The position numbers and the translations under genes are program-made. A DNA stretch of 64,000 nucleotides, taken from assembly GCA_025093555.1 (NCBI GenBank), contig JAIWNF010000012.1, positions 434,001-498,000 on the forward strand, written 5' to 3'. This document shows positions 38,734 through 47,814 of this stretch, piece after piece (the first letter of the stretch is position 1; every line of letters begins with the position of its first letter). The notes under the pieces were generated by a model, which saw only the letters and a list, made by a program, of their open reading frames with translations, was not told the origin of the DNA and did not search any database. This DNA comes from Circinella umbellata (taxonomy: Eukaryota; Mucoromycota; Mucoromycetes; Mucorales; Lichtheimiaceae).

Positions 38734-39156
38734 AGAGGTATCCCAGGCCGACGTCCATATCAAGGAATGCAGCGTGCGAGAGCACGAGCAGCACAACAAA
38801 TGAGACGACGAGTAAACGCACGAATAAAAAGATTCGAAAAAAAATTGGAAGAGGAGTCCCCTGTCAGTCCTGGTGAATGGATTGGAGCGTTTTTTGAACG
38901 TATAAAAATTGATAAAGAATCATATATTGAATGTGTTTCTGCATGGAGAGCATTATTATATTCAGTACCTGATCATTATCAAATGTTCTATATTCCACCC
39001 TCGATTCAAAATATGGAAAATGAGTGGGTTCATTTGGACGAGAATGTAAAGCTACGGCATGTTACTAGGATGGAGGAAAGAGGGCGGCAAAAAAATGCCT
39101 TTGGCCTTTACGGTCCAAAACTTTATGCGTGGTATCAACATCACAATCAGTCGTAG
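38734..39156 (+). CDS. Hypothetical protein, 3' exon (5' exons unresolved)
   Basis: The frame opens right after an in-frame TAG that doubles as a splice acceptor (AATAATAG), reading RGIPGRRPYQGMQRARARAA, then a basic helical stretch, GEWIGAFFERIKIDKESYIE, CVSAWRALLYSVPDHYQMFY and a C-terminus ending QHHNQS. Upstream, 38416-38600 looks coding in two frames: MYMALHGGIDHDPE..., and NKFNIQEYLESDKSFMFDDN just after a CTTAG acceptor. One 62-bp intron (GTACAA...CTTAG, 38450-38511) would connect them, but the join to this exon is not clear. No domain recognised. Confidence 0.5.
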   Translation, partial: RGIPGRRPYQGMQRARARAAQQMRRRVNARIKRFEKKLEEESPVSPGEWIGAFFERIKIDKESYIECVSAWRALLYSVPDHYQMFYIPPSIQNMENEWVHLDENVKLRHVTRMEERGRQKNAFGLYGPKLYAWYQHHNQS

Positions 39157-39900
39157 TCCCCTTTTATTCTATTTTTTATCTTTCTCTTTCGTTGTGTGCG
39201 GTTTCCCATCTTCTTCTTTCTAATAACAAAAAATGCTTTATCCATTGAAAAAGTAGTCTCAATATAATACCCTCTCCTCTTTTCATTCCCTCTTTTCACT
39301 CTTTCGCTTTTTCTTAATAAAAAAAAGTAATATACATATCCTCATTATGTGTAATCTAATGGGGTCATTCATAAAGGTAAATGTTAGGAACAGTGAGATT
39401 GATTATTTTCAGAAAAATCAAAGTGTGGTTTTTTTTTATTCAGCACCTCTTAACTTCTTTTCATAATCCAAAATCATGGTTTATTATCTCAACGCGTGCA
39501 CGCATGACAGTTTTTTTTTTGCATGAAAAAAAAAATTATTATTTTTTAAATGTGACAGTTTCCTCTCCACCCATGAACCTATAACAATTTTCTTTGGATG
39601 AGAAAATATTTCTTAGTCGTCTATATACAACTCGTATTATGCATATATAGGATCTTCTTTTTTCATTTCGTATCATCCAATATCCCGATCTTATGAAAAG
39701 TCGCCGCGACGTACGGAGGATTAGCACAGATCAGAAGGGAAGGAAGTAGTGTTTGTCCCAAAAAAAAAAGGGGATTGTATAATTATTAGAAGAAAAACAT
39801 AACATATTATTAATTCCATCAAGTGTCATCCAATATCCCAATCTTATATATTGTAACGTACCAAAAATTAAAAACATTTGTATCAATATTATTGTCGTTA
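39157..39900. other. 3' flank and spacer
   Basis: No supported genes. GTGTCATCCAATATCCC/TCTTAT words occur twice (about 39671 and 39826), a short dispersed repeat. Confidence 0.4.
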
Positions 39901-39902
39901 CT

Positions 39903-40125
<223 letters not shown>

Positions 40126-40220
40126 GTCACCAACAGCCTCATTACGTGATCTTATTGGCTTATCTAATACCACATTTCTGGTAAAGCAGTGCCATATTTC
40201 CGGCATTGCTAAATAGTATA

Positions 40221-40945
40221 CAGTGAGTATTCGCTAAACCGGTACTCAATATATGTGAGGAATTGTACCGGTTTAGCGAATTACCGGTTTAGCGAATTGA
40301 AACGCAGCTGTTACTAATATGTACAATATACTGGAAAAATAACTACAGTATAATTAAATTAAGCTGTAGGGATAAGATAAAAAAAATGATAATTCATATA
40401 ATCTAGCTTTGCTACTATAAGCTAATCTTTTAGTGATAAAAATGACAATTGTGTACTCATCAAATAGTGATAGTGAACCAGAGATTGGATTTGCAACAAA
40501 GTGTGTTTAATATCATGGACCATGGTTAGCAGTTGAATAAACGAGTAATAAATGAATTGTATCAACAACATAATTACATATTTAATGGTAATGAAGAAGT
40601 ACATGACAAAGTTGAAAAGAAGTACGTACGTACGCAGATGAGGAGAAAGAAAAAAGCATCTGTGTGAAGTTGGCGAAAAAGAGACACTGTTATCAATAAA
40701 ATGTTGAGAAGCGACGACAAGAAGAATGATTTGTGTATTTTAATTGCTACGGAAACAAAGTAGCCGACTGAATAAAACAAAAGGAAGAGCTGAGATGACG
40801 TTAAAAAATGGCTGCATCACTGACTTTACAATAAAAAGACTGGTATTATATTATATAAAGTAAAATAATACTATTATAAACCCGGTAAATATTCGGGAAA
40901 GCTCACCGGATACCGGTTTAACGAATCACCGGTATTTTACTAAGT
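40221..40945. mobile_element. Candidate TIR element (pogo/mariner-like MITE)
   Basis: After a TA, CAGTGAG leads into ATTCGCTAAACCGGTAC (40229-40245), which is exactly repeated in reverse complement at 40265-40281 and again in part at 40282-40298. Near 40909-40930 a similar ATACCGGTTTAACGAATCAC lies in right-end orientation. CAGT-starting termini are typical of Tc1/mariner/pogo elements. The interior has no intact transposase. The outer right boundary is uncertain. Confidence 0.45.
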
Positions 40946-41154
40946 ATCTCTCAAATATTTTTTATATACTGTTACATCTCTTTTTCTCTTAGTTTATATA
41001 TATATATATATATATATATCCCTTATATTTTATTTATTTATTTATCCTTATCGTCTCTTTATATAATCAATATCATTTCTTTACTATCATTATTATCTCT
41101 TTATCATCTTTATCATCATCATTATTATTATTTTTATCATTGATCCGTTTTACG

Positions 41155-41255
41155 TACCTGAAATTGTATTCGTTTTTACCTGAAATTGTATTCGTTTTTA
41201 CATGAAATTGGATTCGATTTTACCTGAAATTGTATTCACTTTCACCTGGAACAAG
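41155..41255. repeat. 22-bp minisatellite, about four copies
   Basis: CCTGAAATTGTATTCGTTTT repeats about every 22-23 bp with single-base changes. It lies just upstream of the candidate LTR. Confidence 0.75.
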
Positions 41256-41269
41256 ATTCGAATTAAGGA

Positions 41270-41734
41270 GTTAGATAATTAAATAATTAGTATAAAAAGA
41301 ATAGTTTCTTCCTTTCAAACAAAATAACAATTAGTTCACTCTCTTTCATTTTTATTGAAATAAACTCTTTTCCCGACTATTTGATCGGTTGAATTTGCTG
41401 GTTATAAAAACCGCCCTTTTATTTATTTTTCTTTTTATTGATTGTTATTGATATAACTTTCCTTATTCCTTGAGTCTTTTACTCGGAATTTCTTATACTT
41501 TCTTTTTATTTTATTAATTACGATCCGAACGGGACGTAACATTTGGTGATCACTACAGGGAATCTCTCGAAGCATAAAAGAACACATCAAGTTCAATCTT
41601 CAACTATAAGATCGCTTTCCAAAGTCCTCTTTACACTTTTTATTTTTTTATTATCGATTAACGATATTACAACTTCTCAAATATAAAAACTTTATCGAAC
41701 TCTTAAGAACTTATTTTAATTTTAACAAACAAAA
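41270..41734 (+). mobile_element. Possible LTR end and primer-binding region
   Basis: The sequence at 41531-41560 reads GGGACGTAACATTTGGTGAT then CACTACAGGG. A TAACA end followed by a TTTGGTGATC-type primer-binding site, about 190 bp before a gag-like ATG, fits the 5' LTR/leader arrangement of Ty3-type retrotransposons. The LTR start is not resolved and no second LTR is visible in the window. Confidence 0.35.
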
Positions 41735-42256
41735 ATGACTATCACGGACTCGAGATACGCTCCTTTCCCAGAATCAGACTTGGGCTCACATCCACCTGTG
41801 TTGGCACATGGCACTGACCCATTTAACTATAAGCCTAAGTTGATTGATTTCTGCGGTTATGAGGGTGAAGACTTCCGTCATTTCAAAGATACTCTTCAAT
41901 CATAATTTGCAATTACCGATATTAAAAATACAGCACGACAAGCTAGCATTATTAATGCTCAAGTTAAAAAGTACGCTCGTATTTTTTTTACAAGGAAATA
42001 TCCGTAGCACACCCTCTATTGGAACGAAATACAATGAATTAATTAAACTTTTGGAAAAATAATATGTGACCGAAGATGTCATTGAATATTATAAAGATGC
42101 TTTCGACCAATTGACACAAGGGGAAGATGAACCTCCAAGAATGTATTTGGGACAAATTCAACAAGCTGCTGATTTGGCAGAATTAACTGGTAACGAAGGC
42201 GAAGCCTTAATTGAAGCAAAATTTAAATCAGGTTTATTACCACGTATAAAGGAACA
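41735..42256 (+). pseudogene. Broken Ty3-type gag remnant
   Basis: The translation DSRYAPFPESDLGSHPPVLA, then LIDFCGYEGEDFRHFKDTLQ is gag-like. It is interrupted by an in-frame TAA after LQS (about 41902), resumes as FAITDIKNTARQASIINAQ, needs a frame change near 41965, meets another TAA near 42060, and resumes as VTEDVIEYYKDAFDQLTQGE and AADLAELTGNEGEALIEAKF. No protease, RT or integrase follows. At about 42257 it changes abruptly into an unrelated reading frame. Confidence 0.6.
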
Positions 42257-42841
42257 TTGTTACATCTTGATGACAGGTACCATTGCACACGGTGTCCTTT
42301 GTCGTTTTTAAGGTTACATGGTTTACGTCAACATTACCGACGACTCCACGATCGCAGCTTACGTGGAAACCGAGGAAGACCCCTAGGTACCAGAAACGGC
42401 AGAAACTGCTATGTACAACGTCAACGACATGCAGCAATTCGACAGTCTTTCATGAATTTGAATGAAAATGAACTTGCATTACGGTTGGCTAAAATGAGAT
42501 CAAGACTGATTCCTGGCATGAATAGGGTTAGAGCTCATATGGTCGAACCCGCAGCTAGATGCAGCGATTTCTCCATCGTTGTATATTTTCTTCAGGATGC
42601 AAACGTTAAATTTCTGAACGATGATGGGTTATCTTTCATTGAAGTATTGGAAAATAGACAAGTTTTGGAGTCATTCAACTATTCACAACAAGATGATGAA
42701 CATTTTCGTGAAGCCATCGGTTTGTTACAATCAAAATCCAATAACCAAATTGAAACTGTTCTACAAAGATTGTCATCGTTCATAATCCCTCGATTACAAG
42801 GTTTGGCGGACCGACAATACGCTGGTTTGACAAATGATTAA
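42257..42841 (+). CDS. C2H2 zinc-finger plus AT-hook ORF, start unresolved
   Basis: An open frame of about 194 codons. YHCTRCPLSFLRLHGLRQHY continues RRLHD, giving the C-x2-C-x12-H-x4-H spacing of a C2H2 finger. RGRPLGTRNG follows as an AT-hook-like motif, then a helical region (ELALRLAKMRSRLIPGMNRV) and a C-terminus ending GLTND. There is no ATG before the finger; an in-frame TAA lies at 42224, and ACAG|GTACC at 42274 could be a splice acceptor. It may therefore be the last exon of a gene disrupted by the gag insertion, or a transposon-derived DNA-binding ORF. Function beyond DNA binding is not inferred. Confidence 0.45.
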   Translation: MLHLDDRYHCTRCPLSFLRLHGLRQHYRRLHDRSLRGNRGRPLGTRNGRNCYVQRQRHAAIRQSFMNLNENELALRLAKMRSRLIPGMNRVRAHMVEPAARCSDFSIVVYFLQDANVKFLNDDGLSFIEVLENRQVLESFNYSQQDDEHFREAIGLLQSKSNNQIETVLQRLSSFIIPRLQGLADRQYAGLTND

Positions 42842-43099
42842 TAATATCTTTTACCCAACACAAAACAATTATATTCATTAGCCAGTAATAAAGGCCACCA
42901 ATATTAACTATTTCAAACATCAGGGCATTAGCACAATTTTTTCGTAAAAGAATAAATATATAATTATCAAAAAATAAAAAAAAAGCAAATAAAAATATTT
43001 TAATTGTTGCTAAGATCATATAGTATCCAATGGTATCCGAAATGGAAGTCGTTTTTTATTCATATATTTTTTAAAGCAAATCAAAAGAGATAATGGACC

Positions 43100-45117
43100 T
43101 TAACGGTGCTGTTGCGTTTGATCTAATTTAGTGACTAGATCAGAAATGTGCTTTCTTTTATTTTTAATACTTTCTGACTTCCATAGAGCATGATTAATTT
43201 GTTTTTCCTGTAACATTATTATTATTATTAGTATTGGAATAGTTAATATACAAATCATACTTGCGTTGGCTAAGAAGAATATATAAAAACTTACAGTTAA
43301 TATTGGCTCCATTTTTTTTGCGTGTTCAAAAAACACTTCGATAAAATGTAGCATATAAATTCCACAGTCATATGCATTTGGTTGTAACGGAACCTAGATT
43401 ATCAGTTACACACGGACACACGCCGTCAAAAAGTTAATAATGAGTATATACTTGACAAAACAAGGAAAAAAACACAATTTATCCATCTGGATACTATTTG
43501 TATACTCATATGATCATGAAATTTACATTTGTTGCTTGAATATAAACTGGTTTTCTAAATTGATCCGCATCTACTCCTAAACGATCCTTAGCTGCCGCCT
43601 CTAGATACTTTATCACGCGATTGGCACTTCTTGTCCGTTTCATCCCCATCGAATCCAGTGAATATATAATTGCTCTAATTAATTTTTATTTTGATATGTG
43701 TATGTTAATGGATTAATAATAACATATAATATTGGAATTTATAACATTAATCCTTTTTTTCTTATGATTACATACTTGTCATCACTTTTGTCGTTTTCAT
43801 CATAGGATAAATCAATACACTCGGCCTATGATAATATAAAAAAACAAAACGAATAAGCAAACAGGGAACAGTAAAAGGAGAAAAAATAATGACAGATAAC
43901 TTACTTCATCGAGTATGCATTTCTTTAAGTTGCAGACAACAAATAAATACCAATGAATTCTATAACCTTTTCAATATTTATAAGTAAAACATTACATGCA
44001 CGCATCATTCCCCAGGTTACCATCACTATATTACTTACGCTTCATGAACAGGTACGGAGACAAAGTCTTTTTCGAATAAATTGATTTTAAGCGTCCACTT
44101 TTTAACGTCTTCATATGGATCGTCCCTATATATATACAAAAAAAAAGTTTTAGTAAAAAAACAAATTCACTTTTTTTCTTTAACTTACCTTGTTGATTGT
44201 TTGAGTCGAGCAAAAAAAAAGGTATTAAAAATATGCACTCGCTCGGTAATAGGTTGTTCATCCTCAGAAATAGAAGCATTAGTTAACAGCCTAATACCAC
44301 CAAATAGTGGAATATATAACAGTTTATGAATATCAGAATATTTTTTTTCTCACCAACTCAACGGGAAAAAGAGAAAACTTACCATTTAACATAAAAATCA
44401 ATAATACTATCATTCAACATTTGTCCCTCCTTGAGTCGATTTGCATCTTCTCTTACAACAGCAACATTGCCTGGTGCAGATGATGGATAATAGAATAATC
44501 TATTTAAAAACAAAAAGATATATAATCAGGATAACCATCCAAAAATGGTTAATAACAAGGGGAGGGAAAAAAAGAAAAGATATTGGATAAGGAGAGGATA
44601 CTTACGGTTCTTGAGCATTGGTAGAAGATGACAAAGTTGAATGTTCTTGAATACTATTATTATTATCGGGGATTGTGGTAATATCATGTGTTTGGTGCTT
44701 GTTTTTATCAATGACGCGCCGTTTCGAAGTTGGTATATACAAATTGGAATTCGTAAGCATCGGATTTGGGGGAACTTCTGGTTCTGACATGAACTGCTTA
44801 TAAATATAATTCTCTTTATCATAATAAATCATTTTACACAGTCAACCTACTTCGCTTCCTAGTATCCCAATCTTCGGCAGGTCGCTTAAAATACTTGTGA
44901 AAATACTGTGATAATTTTTTTTTTAGAAATAAAATTTCTTTGGCTTTTTTTACGTAATTGTTTATTATTTAACATTGTCTATTTTTTTTTACCTCCATTT
45001 GGGTTGCTATTTCATCACACACTAATGGTAGACTCTATTGAAAAATAATAATCGAATTATAATTTTCTAAACATATATACAAAAAAAGTTGAATAAATAT
45101 ACCTGATTAGATTGCAT
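43100..45117 (-). CDS. Ulp/SENP-type SUMO protease (C48 family)
   Basis: Cysteine protease that removes or matures SUMO. Twelve small exons on the minus strand (45103-45117, 44993-45034, 44851-44905, 44606-44813, 44383-44499, 44189-44290, 44039-44125, 43905-43959, 43776-43825, 43527-43674, 43295-43393, 43100-43207) join to 361 residues. The C48 fold is clear: LKEGQMLNDSIIDFYVKWLL, VHIFNTFFFARL, catalytic His in IHWYLFVV (43905-43959 exon), Asp in YSLDSMG, and the Gln/Cys pair in QPNAYDCGIYMLHF. Basic insertions around the Asp and the split architecture favour the Ulp2/SENP6-7 branch over Ulp1. The N-terminus is short and Ser/Asn-rich. The 37-bp intron 3 (44814-44850) is the least certain junction. 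Confidence 0.87.
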
Positions 45118-45454
45118 TCTTTTTTTTTTGAAATAACACAAAGAGTATAATTCAGACCTATCGTAATTTTAAATCGCAGGTTACTAAACACTTTAAGCAC
45201 ACAGAATAAGTGTATCACACTACTTGCAACCATAAAATAAACACTATAATATTACATTCATTTTATCCCATCATCAACTTATAGATAGTACATAATTCCC
45301 CTTACATATGCACTACGATATAGCCTTTAGACACACACAAATATACAATATATACGACCAGTAGAACATATAGTGCTGTCGCAACGATGTTCAAATATAT
45401 AGACATGTATCATGTGTCACTGAAAATACCACATGTCTTATAACCACCGGTGGC
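45118..45454. other. Upstream flank of the SUMO protease gene
   Basis: AT-rich promoter region with no other gene supported. Confidence 0.4.
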
Positions 45455-45657
45455 GTGTTAACCCTACAAAAAAAAGGCAGAGAGAACCATAATGTAGTTC
45501 ATTACTGGTGATTATACTATTGGTGTTAATTTCAATGATCCATAACTTATGTTTATTAACCTGAACAATGCTACACCGCTTCGCGGAGAACAATAATGTA
45601 ACAAACAATCTATGACTATACAACCTATCTGCCTTTTTTTTAGTCGGGTTAACACAC
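45455..45657. mobile_element. About 200-bp MITE with 28-bp TIRs
   Basis: The left end GTGTTAACCCTACAAAAAAA(A)GGCAGA is mirrored by the right end at about 45628-45657, whose reverse complement reads GTGTGTTAACCCGACTAAAA then AAAAGGCAGA. The interior repeats ATCTATGACTATA-like words and has no protein-coding capacity. It sits directly beside the next element, with which it shares similar short words. Confidence 0.7.
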
Positions 45658-45727
45658 AACCTGTGATTATACGATGTGTGTTATTTTCCGCGACACACAA
45701 TCTATGTTCATATATTTGAAGATTGCT

Positions 45728-46110
45728 GTACCAACGCGCACCCCACAAATAAAAAATTAGCAAACAGGTTTCAAATTCATATAAACTGTGATACATAGCA
45801 GCTTTACTGATATCAATAGCACTTATTTACCCGCTCATATGTAACATTAAAAGTAGATCCTTCTTGTTTGCCATATCTCCCTATTTGGACTACATCACCC
45901 ACCCGTAATGTAGATAACGATATAATGAAATATTTTAATTATTACCCGTATTCATGAAAAAGTAAACTGCTAATATCATCAGATTCATAACCATTTTCAA
46001 GCTATTGAATATAATTATAATAACTGCATAGATGGAGCATAAATAATGGCCGACATAGTTATATCAGATTATTGTGTGCCTTTGAAACAATATAAAAGTG
46101 GGGTGTCCCT
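45728..46110. mobile_element. Second copy of the GGACACCCCA MITE family
   Basis: The left inner end CACCCCACAAATAAA (45740-45754) and right end GTGGGGTGTCC (about 46098-46108) match the termini of the 1591-1968 element. Inner landmarks CCGCTCATAT, ACTGCTAATAT and ATATCAGATT occur in the same order. The left outer TIR is diverged (GTACCAACGCG instead of CTACGGA), so this copy is older. Confidence 0.6.
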
Positions 46111-46693
46111 TGACGACCAAAAATTATTGCGCGGGAGAGCAGACAATTCGGAGTTTTGCTAGAAGGCATTATACCAATCACTCTCCTTCAACAACTATTC
46201 CAAATTTAGTATTATAGCTCAAATCTTGTTTTACCTCCCCCTTCTCTCCACCGCTCAACATGACGTGGTTTGAAATAAAATTCGACTCTTTATAGAGCGC
46301 CTAAAAAAAAAAAAAACTCTCCTTCAACAGAGTTATGTTTCCGTAGTGAGCGTTCGATCAATTTTCTCATTCCAATCCTTCAGAAAAATGTTATGGAAAG
46401 GTTTGTCATCATTTATAATTGTCTTTCTATAGGGGAATAAAACAAAAACATATTATTTGAGGATGATTTGTTTTTGTAGATTGTGCTCAAGAGGCTCTAG
46501 ATATATCTTATATCATAGCAACATGCTCACCCAATTATATATTATTTCAATAGTTATTTTATTTGTCCATTTTGCTTCTATATTTTCATTCAGCACCACC
46601 GTGATTAATGGATAGCCTTTGGAACGACATTGTTTTGTTTTTATATCTTGATATTATAACAAATTAGGAAGTATTTTTCTTTTCTTTTTTATT
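46111..46693. other. Spacer
   Basis: AT-rich; no supported gene. A TTTTTTATTTCAG acceptor-like site lies at 46685-46698, but no coding exon clearly follows. Confidence 0.35.
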
Positions 46694-47107
46694 TCAGGCA
46701 TCCCTCAAAGCAGCCTGATCGATAAAAAGGTGACAAAAGGGTTTCAGGATCTCAAGGACTTTGAAAGGATCTTGTAAAAACTCGGCTGCAAACAACTTTG
46801 ATGACTTGATAGCTATCCTTGCTGTGACACATTCCCTCTTTGGGTGGTGGTGACTTATGTCACTGTTGCCTAAATATTGGTAGTTCATCAAGTTGTGTAG
46901 GATGCCAATGAAAGATGCAGTCTGATCGATAAAAAGGTGACAAAAGGGTTTCGGGATCTCAAGGACTTTGAAAGGATCTTGTAAAAACTCGGCTGCAAAC
47001 AACTTTGATGACTTGATAGCTATCCTTGCTGTGACACATTCCCTCTTTGGGTGGTGGTGACTTATGTCACTGTTGCCTAAATATTGGTAGTTCATCAAGT
47101 TGGAATT
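46694..47107 (-). repeat. 207-bp tandem duplication with open minus-strand frame
   Basis: TGATCGATAAAAAGGTGACA begins at 46716 and 46923, so the period is 207 bp, exactly 69 codons. Copies differ at only one or two positions. The minus strand is open through both, encoding two tandem 69-residue units: NYQYLGNSDISHHHPKRECV, ARIAIKSSKLFAAEFLQDPF and LEIPKPFCHLFIDQ. Because the unit is a multiple of three, the frame survives duplication. I do not recognise the protein and see no splice partners, so it may be a fragment of a larger gene or of a mobile element. Confidence 0.6.
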
Positions 47108-47274
47108 GCTTTCATTGTATTCACATGAAACACATCTTTCCAGAATTGAATTTACAGTGCTTATCTTCTAATAAATGTTTTCTTTTTATTATTATTATTA
47201 TTATATCAAGCTAACAAGGCAACTGTTACAAAAAAAAATGGCCACAGTCCAATTGTTGGACTATTTCTAATTTG

Positions 47275-47679
47275 ATGGATGATCCTTTACGAGAGGTCTT
47301 AAAGGATTACGGTATGTATATTATAATTTGAAGATATTTACAACGACAATATTGTGAAGAGAAATCTCTACATCAAATAGTCCTTACGATACTTATTAAT
47401 ATCTAAGATTGAACAATCTTTATTATTTTACGAGCGGCAATAAAAGCTTCTCCTTTTTTTCCATTATATATGATTTTATATTTTTCCACGATTATGTACA
47501 ACTTTTCTGATTCATGGGTTCGATTCAAGGCTGGTTATAGTGGTGAATTCAACGATGTTTTTGAAGAGGAGATGAAACAAGATAAAATAAAAAATAATAA
47601 GAATAAAGCAGTCGATTCGGAAACAGTTGAACGGAACTTGGAAGAGCAACTCATTGAAGAGAGATTGGAAGAAATATAA
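47275..47679 (+). CDS. Small hypothetical protein, two-exon model
   Basis: ATG at 47275 gives MDDPLREVLKDY, then a strong donor (G|GTATGT). An acceptor AAAAG at 47446 keeps frame into SDSWVRFKAGYSGEFNDVFE, EEEMKQDKIKN and a Glu-rich end LEEQLIEERLEEI, 89 residues in total. The last exon is convincingly protein-like (charged coiled coil); the exon 2 start reads a hydrophobic stretch (FFPLYMILYFSTIMYNF) that could instead be intron. No domain recognised. Confidence 0.35.
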
Positions 47680-47814
47680 AAAAAAATTTCACTTATAATT
47701 TACCCCGACGTATAAATAGTATACTTGTACATGTATTTGTATAAATATATAATTTACCCTCTCTTTTCTTTTTTCTTCTCTTTCTTTCTCCATTTATTTT
47801 TATATACACAGAAT

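Noticed and set aside
47500..47540. GGGTTCGATTC resembling a tRNA T-arm
   Set aside because: No A-box, acceptor stem or cloverleaf around it; it reads as WVRFKAG in a coding-like exon.
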